Shown piece after piece: positions 22,314 to 33,420 of a stretch of DNA of 64,000 nucleotides (the first letter of the stretch is position 1; each line of letters starts with the position of its first letter). The translations under genes were made by a program, and so were the position numbers. Origin of the DNA: Euptelea pleiosperma. Taxonomy: Eukaryota > Streptophyta > Magnoliopsida > Ranunculales > Eupteleaceae. The stretch is from positions 11,154,138 to 11,218,137 of the forward strand of contig CM068544.1 of the NCBI GenBank assembly GCA_035048495.1, read 5' to 3'. Below the pieces are notes generated by a model. That model was not told the DNA's origin. It searched no databases and saw only the letters and a list, made by a program, of their open reading frames with translations.

Positions 22314-24334
22314 AATGGCGCCGCTGCCGGGATAGTTGTCTCCGTTCCACCTTAGGTGTCACGAAGACTGCAGACTCACTCAGTCTCCATGAGTTTTATC
22401 CTGGTTGGGGGTACTTGATATACCCCCGTCATGTCTGGCTGAAGACGTAAAACTTAGCGCTTTCGGAAAGGCAATTCCGGTATTCCTAGAGTACATGAGT
22501 CTCATGCATTTGTGATTATTGTTATATCTTTGGCAATGCAGGTACATTCATTCTTCCGATCATCAGGTATCACACACTGTCGAGTTTCTGCCGACTTGGT
22601 AACATCCTTCCTGAATCGTTGCATCATCATCACTGATTTGTTATCATTTTATGTCCCGGTCATGAGCACCGAGGACGGTGCTATATTTTGGTTGGGGGTG
22701 GGTATTTACCAAAACTCATGTATTCCTTTTGATAAATATAGATATAGATATAAAAAAATAATAAAAAATAAAAAAATAAAAAAAAAGAAGGTTGTTTTTG
22801 GGGTGATTTCCGATGTTCTCCAAAAGTTTTCTAGAATTTCAAAAATGTGTCAAATACCCTGACTTTGATTAGCTGAAAACCTCCGTTAAGTCAGTATTGA
22901 GGATGTCAATTTTTGTTTAAGGTTAGCTTTGAGTCAAGTCAAGTCAAGCGTAGCTACAGCAGTTTTGAAAACTTAGAAAAACTCAGATTCGGCACAATTG
23001 TACACTATCAACATCAAAATCATCCTAAGTTTGGAAATTCTAGAGATCCTGTGAGAAGAATTGTGGAGACCTAATCCAGTGAGCTTTCGAGCCTTTAATC
23101 ATTTCAGAGAGTTATACAATAATCCTGAGTCAATGGATGACTCACTATTCTTCATGCCCGCAATATTCGTTGAGAGATCTCATTATCTTTTGCTTCGATC
23201 ATGGAACTCAGAACGACATCAACATTGGATTACTACGACAGAACCTTCTCTGTATCCAGTCAAGACAGTATACATGATAGTGCAAACCCTAGAAAATGAT
23301 TTAGGCCATTTTTCTGAACCATTCAGCCTTCTTACTCACCTGAATTTTACTTCACTAGAAACCCCTTGAGCCATTCTATAAAAGCCTTTTCTTTGTTAAG
23401 CCCATTAACCAAAAACCCAGTTCAGCTACGAAGTGTTACTAGCTACCCTACTTTTGAGAAGGATAAAAAATAACTGATGTGGGTGTATCGTGAAAAGAAA
23501 AGTAAAGAAGAAGAATCAAAAGGAAAGAAAGTGGTTCAAGCTGAAAACAAAATATGAAAAGAAGGTATGAAGAAGAGCTGAAAAGAAATTTAGCAGTCTC
23601 AGAAATATCAAGAAAAAAGAGAAAAATACGAAAAAAGGAAAAAGAACCAGATAATGGTGTTACGCCGCAGGAAAAATTCAAGAAAATGGCAATATCCTCT
23701 CAAGATCTTTGAAATCCTGTACTCCTTTATCTCTCTACACCTGACCTAAGCCTCATTACAACCAAGGAAAGTCCTATTTGATTCTAGGATAGTACGATCA
23801 TAAAATGTGGAGATTGGAGAAAGAGAAGCTATAGAGTTTGATCTGACGTTCCCGAGTGAAGTGGTATTCCAATCATGAGATCTTCTTCTGTTAAAGATGT
23901 CCTTCCTTCAAATAAAACATATGTGAGATCTTTTGCCTCTTTATATTAAATACATCTCCTCACATATAAATTGAGAGAAAAGAAGAAAACCCTTCTTGTG
24001 TGATTCTATTCTGAGTGCTAAACATGTGAGATTTGAGGTCGAGGCATAAAAACTTAGAGGTGATTTGGAAATCTTTACTGTCGGATGATGAGAACGTTGA
24101 GCACACACACACGCAGAGTCTGACTATTCTAGGTCATGATTATCAGTCTGTAGTCTTGCCAAAACTTTCAAACTCTTCGCTAACATGTAACTGTTTTTGC
24201 ATCCATTCAATGATATGACGAACGGTGTTTTCCCTGAGCTAATATGAAAAAGTTTGCAGCATGTGCAGAGCCCTTTTAAGCTCATTTATTTCGCACTAAT
24301 TGCCAAGGATTGGCAATATGCTGGTTGGGGGTTG
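22314..24334 (+). other. Internal region 2 of the tandem element (no gag-pol)
   Basis: 2021 bp, almost identical to 17148-19167, with an A/G-run length change near 23610 and a few substitutions. Primer-binding site at 22316-22331, polypurine tract at 24323-24334. No coding region. Confidence 0.9.
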
Positions 24335-27300
24335 TGATATTCGCTCAAAAGTGCTTATTTTAAGCAATTATCCTTTTAGCATTATCGCACTCTCCTACGT
24401 AAAACTGCTCTAATTATCCACTTTTCTACGTAAGAGTCTATCTCATTGCGTAGAACACACTTTTCTAAACGAAATGGTATATTTGCATGCATTAAACACA
24501 TTTTTAGAAGTTTAGATATTAAGCCATTCTGATTAAGTCTCATTACGCGCTTCTTCTGTCGCAGGAAACCCTGATTGGATGATTCTCGAGACTTATGGGC
24601 CCACATGGATCATGAAAGCCCATTATCAAAGCTTAAAGAGTCCACAGGCTATGTCTAGAAGATATGAGCCTATTACGGGCTGAACAAGGGGATCGAAGAG
24701 CTGGCCCAAGGAACCACGAGAGCGGGAGAGCTGATAACCAAGAGAAGGACCAAAGCATTTAAAGCCACATCAAATGATGGCCTGCTTTACTGGCAAAGCT
24801 CAAGTGAAGAACAATGGAAAACCAGGGTTCACGACCCTCTGCCAATACTTTTTCTGATATTTTCTCTCACATCTCTCCTTATTCTCTCTCTCTCTTCATC
24901 TCTCGGTCCTCGAATCTATTGACTTAACCCCAGAACTCCTGCCCATTGGCTCTGTCTCATCTCCCTTAGCTTTCTGACCGTTGGATCTTCCATCGGGCCA
25001 TTGGATCTTTATAGATCACCATCTGATCTATCAATTCTATGCATCCGACCATCCGATCGTGCTACCGATCAGTCGATCATCCATCCTATCAACCACCCGA
25101 TCTCCATTGTAAAATATCAGTCCTTAGGGCAAGTTTGATTGTAGAGAAATGCCTCAGATGATTGATTGTGGCTGAGACCGTAGAGATCGATTTCCGAAGA
25201 AAGGAAAATACATTTTTCCTTGATGGGTATTTCAAGGGGAAAATGCATTTTTCTCCCCTGGCAACCAAACACATCCTAACCCACATCCATCGAGCCCAGT
25301 GGCCCACTATCCTTCTCACCTACCTTCTGGCCCATGGCCAATGCACTCTGGGCCCACGATTTTTAGCGTTCCCATTGGCGAACCACTGGCCGACTCGTGG
25401 CGTCATCTCTCGGCCTAGTAATCAATCAGCCTTATGGCCAAACGGCCCATAAACCTCGAGCCCAAGCCCGCGAGTTCAAATATACAAAATAAAAAAATAA
25501 TAAAAAATAAAAATATTTTTAGAAACCATGAGTTTCCAAGTTGAGAAACCCACGGTTTCTCCTTGAGAAGAAGGGTTGAAAACCCTTTGACCTCTCTCCT
25601 TTTTTGGCTCTCTCCCCCACCTCTTCGCCCTCTCCTTCTTCCTTCATCTTTCTCCTTTCTTTTCTGGCAAAACCCGGCCGGCGTGCTGGTGGCGCTCCTC
25701 CTTCTCCTTCTTCTTCTTCTTCTTCTCCTTCTTCTTCTTCTTCTTCTCCTTCTTCTTCTTCTTCTTCTTCTTCTTCTTCTCCTCCTCTTCTTCTTCTTCG
25801 TCTTCTTCTTCTTCTGCATCGTCGCCGGAGTTGCAGACAGCAACTCCGGTCGTCGTCTTCACACACCACCGCCAGCACGTCCTTCTCCCCCTCTCCTCCT
25901 ATCCTTCTTCTTCCTCTTCGTTTTCTTCTTCTTCTTCTTCTTCCTTCTTCTTCTTCTTCTTCTGCTTCTAACGTCTGTCTTCATTTTTTTACCTACCGGA
26001 GTTGCAGGCTGCAACTCCGGTCATCTTCTACGGGAAGAAGCTCGCTGGAAACCTGCGCAGCAACCTGCTGCCTCCTCAGTGCACCAAGCAGCACCTCCAT
26101 CTTCTGCTGCACCGTCAGCATTAGCTCCGCTCTTCATCTTCCACCAGCAAAAACCGTTCCTCAAGCTGCTGCAACTCCAGCTAGCTTGCACCACCGCCTA
26201 TTCCCTCTCCTGCTTGAGTTGCAGACCGCCTATTCCCTCTCCTGCTTGAGTTGCAGGCCGCCAGTTCCCTCTTCCCCTTGCCGTGCCAAGCAATCATCAA
26301 AACCGCCCTCAAGAAGGAGCAACGAGCTACTTGGCTGCTCCCCCAAACCGTCACAACCTTGCTGGCCAAACCAGCAAGGTTCCTCAACCTGCGGCGCAAT
26401 CCGTAGAACCAGTGGCTGCCGTCTGAAAACCTTGGACCTTCACCTTTTCCGGGCAGCAACGCCCCCTGTGCATGTCTTCACCGTTGACAGGTTGGGCTCC
26501 TTCAACAATTTCCAACAACGTACCCCTCCTTCTTCCACGTTGCTCCTTCTTGCCACTGCAACTCCGTCGGTCTCGTCGAGATCTTCACCGGCAGCCATGT
26601 CCCTCAACCTTGCTGACCCAATGGACTGCAAGAGCGATCCCCTTGCCTGCAACATCACAACGTGATCTTCTTCACGACAATGTTTTTTGGGCCAGCACCC
26701 CGCAACACCAGCCACACACCCCAGGAGCACCCCTCTCTTCAAACGATGTTGCACACCGTTAGTACCTCGCATGCACCCACATGGCCACGAGATCCACATG
26801 GTCAACCTTCTTCATCTTCTTCATAGCTCCATGGTTCTTCTCTTAGCCACACCACCACTCAAGGATCACCTTCATCAACACTGGCAAGCCCGTGCATTAC
26901 GGTGCACCACTCCATGTACTGACCCGAATGATATGTCCATCTTTCAAGTCCAAGGTTAGTGCATCAGGGTGAGTATTTCTCTCTCTAGAATAAACCTCTT
27001 ATCTTCATTTTCTCTTTATCTCTCTAAAAATCTAATTTTCTCTCTTCTTTTCCAACTTTCTCTCTCTACCTTAGTCTCTTTCTCTCTCTATCATTTTCTC
27101 TATCCTTCTCTAGTTCTCTCTAAATCGCTTTCTCTTTCTATTTCTTCATCTCTCTCTCTAGAACATCTATCTCTCTCTAGATTTCTCTATTTTCTCTCTC
27201 TCTAATTTAGTTTTACTGCTTTCTAGATTAATTGTTTCATGTTTGAGTTGTAAGTTACATTTGAATTCATGAAATAAAGTTTTTTTTGATTTAAGATCGA

Positions 27301-27482
27301 TAAATTCCTATTATTTTATGTTCCTTATCGCGCTAATCCAACTAATCCCGAGTGCGGATCGACATCCGACACAAGGCACTGTGCAAAATTGCTCATTCTA
27401 CAGGTTAAAAGTCTCAGATTAATTAAAAATGTGTTTAAGTTAGGGTTTCCGTAACCAACGACGCGGAAAAACCCTACTTTCA
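24335..27482 (+). repeat. LTR 3 of the tandem element
   Basis: 3148 bp, ending CCTACTTTCA at 27482, followed by the TSD CTTCT. It has the same layout as LTR 2, including the MITE-like insert (25124-25279) and short CTT tracts. Confidence 0.95.
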
Positions 27483-27487
27483 CTTCT

Positions 27488-27975
27488 CCCCCTTCTTCTC
27501 CTTCTTCTTTTCTTGCACCTGCAGGTCCTCTTCAAGCCTTGCATCTCCATTATTGTCCGGACCTACAACTCCGGCCAACTTGCCTCCAAATGCTCCTCTA
27601 CAACCTGCTACTCTCCCATGCTTCTCTACTACCATGCAGCAATGCAAGCTTCATTTCCTCCATCTCCACGGCAACCAGCAAGTTGGGTGATCTCCACCCT
27701 TTGCACCCGCCAACACACGCCCCAACCAATGCACCAGCAAGGCCTCACTGCTCCATCTCCTATCGAGCTCCACTTCTGGGCTCATCCCAGCTTGCTCCAC
27801 CACCTCTAGCATGGCCAATCTCCTTGCCGGTGCACAAACTCACCATGGGTAGCACCTCCTTTTCCACTTGCTTCTCCGTCGTGGACACATCCAACTCTTC
27901 AGGGCCTCATCGGATTCTACAAATTATGTTGAATTAGGGTTTCAATCCAATGACACAAAAAAACCCCTACTTTCA
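27488..27975 (+). repeat. A0 LTR, last piece
   Basis: Pyrimidine-rich DNA with CTACAACTCCGG-type motifs, ending GTTGAATTAGGGTTTC and CCCCTACTTTCA, a degenerate form of the A-family LTR 3' end. The TCTCTCTAG/GAGTGCGG stretch found near the end of the other copies is missing, so this piece has an internal deletion or was rearranged. Confidence 0.6.
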
Positions 27976-28378
27976 CTTCTCAAAGAAAAAAGACAGATCT
28001 CTTTTCCCTCTCAATAGATCTCTATTTATAGAGTTTTCTAAGGGAAGGGGGTAATAATTACAATTATGCCCTTTTCACTCAAATAGGCCGGTCACACGGG
28101 ATTTTGGTCACTTTATCACTTACTATGGATTCAATTGATACAATTGACCTTAAAATAATAAATCAAACTATATCTTCATTCATATTCACATTAGAATTGA
28201 AGAAAATCTATGTTCAACTGCTCGTAAATCGTCATATTGTCCAACGTGCCAAAATTCTACGAATCGTTCCCGCTTATGTTCCAAAATCACCAGAATCATC
28301 CAAATTACATATTTGAATAAATATAAGACCATATGCCTGTATCATTTTCAATTTAATGCGGGCGTATGAGTTAAGACT
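27976..28378. other. Flanking DNA entering the 153-bp repeat region
   Basis: Not LTR sequence of either family. No gene is seen. Its right end (from about 28330) is one degenerate copy of the 153-bp hairpin unit. Taking out the B1 insertion plus one TSD brings it 158 bp before the next unit, so it belongs to the same array. Confidence 0.6.
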
Positions 28379-29136
28379 TGTAATACCCTGAACTTTCGTT
28401 CTAGGGTATTATGGTAAATTCACCTAATAATACAAACCTGAAACTTTTTCAGACTCTTATTATTGCTTTTATTGTTAAATATCATGTATGAGTATGTGTA
28501 TTTAATTTGGTTTCATTTTAACAACTTTGAAAAACTTGCTATTTTTGAAACTCGCACTTTATGGCTAAATTCTTGCTAAAAATAATGAACCATAATTTGT
28601 AGGGGACTTTTTCTTTCCCCAGCTAACATTCCAAAACTTTTATAAAAAAATTATTTTGTGGGCCCGAGACTCCAAAAATATTCCTATTTTATCTTTATCA
28701 ATTTATTTATGAAATTTGAAACCTTTCTTGAGACATGAAAACCTTAGCGAGAGATTTCGAGAGATTTTGACAAAAATAGTATTTTCGTAATTTTTGAACT
28801 TTCATACAATTCTTATATTTTCAAAAATAATATTTAATTATTTAATAGGAATGTGGGAACCGCGAATCACTTTTCGGGTCATTCCGATGTCATTTGACAC
28901 TTTTCTAGGGTTTTGAACATTTTTATGATTTGTGTGTGTGACATGTGTCAATACCTTATTGTATGAACTTTTAAATTATATAATATAGTTTGATTGAATT
29001 AATTTATAATTATTTATGTTATGATTGTTGGGTGGGCCCGTATGGCCAATCTAGAGGTCTTTTGGGCTTAATAATATTCTTAAATAAAGCCTATTGATAT
29101 ATATGGGCCTTGGGCCCATTTCTAACCCATTAGTAG

Positions 29137-29144
29137 TATAAAAT
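29137..29144 (+). promoter_or_regulatory. Candidate TATA box of B-family LTR
   Basis: TATAAAAT, about 20 bp after two TGGGCC motifs (29104-29109 and 29111-29117). The same arrangement recurs in B2 (near 35129) and B3. It would place transcription start about 780 bp into the LTR. Confidence 0.45.
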
Positions 29145-29767
29145 ATAAGTTTTTGAGGGTTGAAAAAGTCATCCCTTTGATAGTTACGAATTTTACTCAA
29201 ATAGAAACCATAATCCTTCCCTAAACCTATTTATGAAAAACCCTAAAGCTTTAGAAGCTTTCACAAACCCAACTCCATTGAAGAATAGAGAAAGCTCCAT
29301 TAAACCTTCATCCAGGCACCGATCGCACTCGAGTAAGAAGGGAGAATTGACGGGGACTCCGATTTGAAAAACATACTCCGAAAAGAGGACAATCCGACGA
29401 CTTTCAAATTTAAAGAAACTTTTGATTTTCATTAAAGTTCAAGAAACCTTAAGGTAAGTGCGCTTGATCCATCCTATACTTGTTTTTCTTCAAGATTTTA
29501 TTTCTCTTTCATTAGATAATGGTTGATACTCATTATAAATTAATTTCAATAATATTTATTTTATTCTTATTGGGTTGATCTTTATTTTGGGCCACCATGA
29601 TGGGTTGGGCCATGGTCTATTTTGTACCTATAACGGATGATTATGTTCTTTATCATTTTCGTTATATTTTTATAATTTAAATATTTTTATAATTATTTTT
29701 TATAAATACCTCTTTGAATTTATTTTCCAAAACCGTTTAGTTTGTATTTTTCTAATTTGTATTGATT

Positions 29768-30640
29768 AAGTTATGATATTTCTAAGTTGTATGACTTTAC
29801 CAAAAAATCTAGAATATTAAGTTATGATATTTCTAAGTTGTATGACTTTACCAAAAAATCTAGAATATTAGATTTTACACGGTTCAATTCAGTTGGGATT
29901 TTGATCTATATTTTTAATTTAAATATTTTTCTAATTATTTTTTATGGATATCTCTATCAATCTAGTTTCTAGAACCTTTGAGTTTATATTTTTCTGATTT
30001 ATATTGATTAAGTTATGATTTTTCAAACGTGCTGGACTTTTCTGTAAAACCCAGAATTTCAGATTTTATACGGTCCACTTCACTTGAGATTTTGATCTAT
30101 ATTTTTAACCTAAATATTTTTCTAATTATTTTTCATAGATAGCTCTATCAATTTAGTTTATAGAACCTTTGAGTTTGTATTTTTCCGATTTATATTGATT
30201 AAGTTATGATTTTTTAAATGTACTAGACTTTTCTGTAAAACCCAGAATCTCAGATTCTGTCCGACCCACTTCATTAAGGGTTTCGACCCATATTTTGAAT
30301 CTAAATATTTTTCTATTTCTTTTTTCTAAATACCTCCTTAAATCTAGTTTCTATAACATTTGAGTTTGTATTTTTATGATTTGTATTGATTAAGTTATGA
30401 TTTTTCAAATGTGCAGGACTTTTCTGTATCCCAGATTCTATCCGGCCCAATTAATTAAGAGTTTTGACCTATATTTTGAATCTGAATATTTTTCTATTTA
30501 TTTTTCCTAAAAACTTCTGTGAATCTAGTTTTTAAATCCATTAAGTTTATATTTTTCTAATTCACATTTATTTAGTTATGATTTTTATAATGCAATACCT
30601 TTTCTGTAAAAAACCTATTAATTGTTCGTGGTTCGGTCAT
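29768..30640. repeat. 190-bp tandem array inside B1
   Basis: Units recur at AAGTTATGAT in a TTGATTAAGTTATGA context: 29818, 30010, 30201 and 30392, then a shorter unit near 30573. Spacing is 191-192 bp. The first unit also has a 50-bp local duplication (29768 and 29818). The units are AT-rich and alternate with (T/C)CCAGAAT and GGTCCACTTCA-like stretches. Confidence 0.85.
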
Positions 30641-30682
30641 GATTATTAACTATTAAGGTTTTAACCTTGTTGTTTGACTAAA

Positions 30683-31134
30683 ACCTAGATGGTTTGACCT
30701 ATACCCGTATGCATGGGGATCCCACCCATGTGTCTTGGATCTCTCATAGGGTTCGGCTAAGTGTCTTGGATCCCTCTTTAGGGTTCGACCTTGTGTCATG
30801 GATCCCTCATAGAGTTCGGCCATGGCGTGTTGGATTCTCTTGCGATTTTCACTTATATTATTCATCGATGTTGATTGTGATATTTGGTCATGTCTTATTG
30901 ACTATTATACCTAGATGGTTCAACCTATACTTGTATGCATGGGGATCCCACCCATGTGTCTTGGATCCCTCATAGGGTTCGGCCAAGTGTCTTGAATCCC
31001 TCTTTAGGGTTCAACCTTGTGTCATGGATCCCTCATAGGGTTCGGCTATGATGTGTTGGATTGTCTTGTGATTTTCACTTATATTATTCATCCGTGTTGA
31101 TCGTGACCTTCGGTGATTGTTACATGTTATTCAT
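30683..31134. repeat. 226-bp tandem duplication in B1
   Basis: Two copies starting ACCTAGATGGTT at 30683 and 30909. Each holds three or four short repeats of the form TTGGATCCCTCATAGGGTTC. The other B LTRs have a single copy. Confidence 0.85.
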
Positions 31135-31710
31135 GGTTAACCCTAATTCGTTCTCATATTATTACTCTTAATGATCATTGGTTCATTTTATATTTTTATT
31201 TAAATGTTAAATACATGTGCGCTTATGTCATGTAACCCTAGTACATCTTGTTGTCATACCATGATCATCACGTCATTTCATATAAGGGGTGCATAAAGGA
31301 ACGGGGTTGAAGTATATTATATACGTTTATATTGGTTTTATCAATTAATCAGGGTTCGGTACCCTAGGGTGAAAGGCCCCAGACGTTATTATATCCTGCA
31401 GATGGGTCAATGAGACCGCTCCCAGTACGGGAAGGAGATGGAGACCCTATGTGGTTATGGGTACTAGTTGCATTGGCATCCCATACTCACGTGCATTCAC
31501 CCTCATATTCATGTCATCCTTATTATATGATTGAGATGCATACCTTGATTTAAAACTTGTATAGTATGATATCATACATGCACACTGTTGTATTACTGGG
31601 CCTCGGCTCACGGTGCTACACCGATACCATTTTTAGATTTTGAAGAATCGGATACGTGAGATGATTTTGAGGCGAAAGACTCCGGTACATTCGAGGAGAT
31701 CGGCGAGAAT

Positions 31711-31854
31711 TTTGGGAGTCAATCCCACACTTTAGAAGACTTGATTTTGATTGTTCTAAACATTGGTTATTTATTTTCACGGTTTGGGAGTCAATCCCAC
31801 ACTTTAGAAGACTTGATTTTGATTGTTCTAAATATTGGTTATTTATTTTCACGG
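31711..31854. repeat. 72-bp tandem duplication in B1
   Basis: Copies start TTTGGGAGTCAATCCCACAC at 31711 and 31783 and differ by one visible base (AACATTGG versus AATATTGG). Present only in B1. Confidence 0.9.
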
Positions 31855-32130
31855 GCATGTAAGCCTTTGATTGAGAGCATGTTCTCACTTCCATCTCTCC
31901 ACATTTAGTTGATTGATTGAATTATTTGAATTATAAATTATTTGAATTAATTGTTTTCTACATCTTTTCTTTTTTTTTACTTAGTGGGTTTTCGAATGAA
32001 CCTTAGTAGTCTAATTGACCTAATTGGACCACTAGGGGACATTCATGGATCACCTCTGGGTTCGGGTACGGGTCGATCCACGGATTTTCGGGTCCTATCT
32101 GGGTATCCGGATTCGGGGCGTGACAAGACT

Positions 32131-33420
32131 TATTAGATCTTACATAAATCTCGAGAAATCAAGACTTTGACTAGAAAAGTCAAATTTTAAGTTTGTGGCC
32201 ATATCTCCCAAATGGCTCCATGAAAATGGGAAGTAAGACCATACGCCCGTATCATTTTCTATTTCATGCGGGCGTTTGCTTTCAAATTCGAAAAATCCAT
32301 TCATCTGAATGGAGATCCAACGATCGATGCTTCTCGACCGTCTGATCTAGCTTAATCATAATGATCCACAGCCAAAAAATAGGATGTGAGGCCATACGCC
32401 TGCATCATTTTTTATTTAATGCAAGCGTATGCCTCAAGATCTGAAAAATCCATTTTCATGTAGATCTAACGGTCGATGCTTCTCGGCCGTCTGATCTAAC
32501 TTGACTATGATGATCCAAAGCTCCAAAATGGAATGTGAGACCATATGCCCGCATCATTTTTTATATAATGCAGTCGTATGCCTTAAGATCTGAAAAATCC
32601 ATTCATTTTCATGGAGATCTAATGGTTGATGCTTCTCGACCGTCTGATCTAGCTTGACCATGATGATCCAAAGTTCCAAAATATAATGTGAGACCATAAG
32701 CTCGCATCATTTTCAATTTCGAGTGGGTGTATGTCTTAAGATGGGACAAATCCCTTCATCTTGATGGAGATCTAACAATTGATGTTTCTCCACCATATGA
32801 TCTTGCAGGATTTAGAAATGTGCCAATCCAAAATGCAATCTAAGGCCATACACCGCCACCATTTTGGATTTCATGAGGGCGTATACCTTTACTTATCAAA
32901 ATTCTATTCATCGTGGTGAAGATCCAATCAGTCCATGCTTCTCGGCCATCCGATCTTGCTAGATCTGGAGATCTGCCACTCCAAAATATGATCTAAGGCC
33001 ATACGCCCGCGCCATTTTTGGATTTCATGCGGGCGTATAGCTTTACTTCTCAAAAAAATATTCATCGTGATGAAGATCCAATGGTCCATGCTTCTCAGCC
33101 ATCCGATCTTGCTAGATCTAGAGATCTGCCACTCCAAAATTCGATGTAAGGCTATACGCCCACACCATTTTGGATTTCATGTGGGCATATGCCTTTACTT
33201 CTCAAAAATATGTTCATCGTGATGATGATCCAACGGTCCATGCTTCTCGACCATCCAATCTGGTTTGATCATGAAGATTCAGTGCTTGAAAATGGAATGT
33301 GAAGCCATACGCCCGCATCATTTTTTGATTTAATGCGGGCGTATGCCTTAAGATTTGAAAAACAACTTCATCTTGATGTAGATCCAATAAGTCAACTCTC
33401 TTTGACTATTCCAAAGTTGA
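32131..33420. repeat. Tandem array of ~153-bp hairpin-bearing units
   Basis: Eight recognisable units start their CATACGCCCGCAT-like arm at 32240, 32393, 32542, 32695, 32847, 33000, 33153 and 33306. Spacings are 153, 149, 153, 152, 153, 153 and 153 bp. A ninth lies at 28330 across the B1 insertion. In the best unit (33306) the arms 33306-33318 and 33333-33345 are perfect 13-bp inverted repeats around a 14-base loop. A second shorter inverted repeat of the type CGGTCGA/TCGACCG lies about 100 bp later in many units. The array has no CRISPR character: the units are contiguous, with no unique spacers. Function unknown. Confidence 0.9.

Larger units (their letters stand above)
13926..27482 (+). 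mobile_element. Non-autonomous Athila-type tandem element (LTR-int-LTR-int-LTR)
   Basis: Three A-family LTRs alternate with two nearly identical 2.02-kb internal regions. The TSD CTTCT lies only at the outer ends (13921-13925 and 27483-27487), so the whole block behaves as one insertion that later gained a repeat unit, or as an insertion of a recombinant. Each internal region starts with a tRNA-Asp-type primer-binding site and ends with GGTTGGGGGTTG before the next LTR. No gag or pol is present. The internal DNA matches the post-pol 3' region of the intact element (52449-54396) joined directly to the primer-binding site. It is therefore a deletion derivative that would depend on another element for proteins. 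Confidence 0.95.
1..27975 (+). mobile_element. Old Athila-family LTR A0, split into four pieces
   Basis: This is the outer host of the left third. Its pieces are 1-281, 9223-9954, 12815-13925 and 27488-27975; the gaps are later insertions with their own TSDs. The first piece aligns with base 60 onward of the other A-family LTRs (CCTACGTAAAAC start), so the true start lies about 59 bp before the window. The last piece ends in CTACTTTCA like every other copy. The pieces sum to about 2.67 kb, close to the 2.76-3.2 kb of its relatives. No primer-binding site follows 27975, so it is a solo LTR or a 3' LTR. CTTCT at 27976-27980 is a candidate TSD half; its partner is outside the window. The middle pieces are the most diverged and their assignment is partly by position. 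Confidence 0.75.
28379..32125 (+). mobile_element. Solo chromovirus-like LTR B1
   Basis: 3747 bp, TGTAATACCCTG...GGGGCGTGACA, TSD AGACT at 28374-28378 and 32126-32130. It has no internal region. The first bases form a TAATACCCT/AGGGTATTA inverted repeat. A likely core promoter has TGGGCC at 29104 and 29111 and TATAAAAT at 29137. A GTAAGT donor-like site is at 29454. A 190-bp tandem array runs from about 29768 to 30640, a 226-bp tandem duplication covers 30683-31134, and a 72-bp tandem duplication covers 31711-31854. The last two make this the longest B LTR here. Assignment to a Tekay/Del-like chromovirus is inferred from the related minus-strand element at the right edge. Confidence 0.93.

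Noticed and set aside
30694..30975. 93-residue frame in B1 and similar frames at 36287-36523 and on the minus strand of B1 and B3
   Set aside because: Read from the short TTGGATCCCTCATAGGG repeats; sequence and length change with repeat number.
32240..33345. CRISPR-like array
   Set aside because: Units are contiguous 153-bp repeats without unique spacers, in plant repeat DNA with no cas genes.
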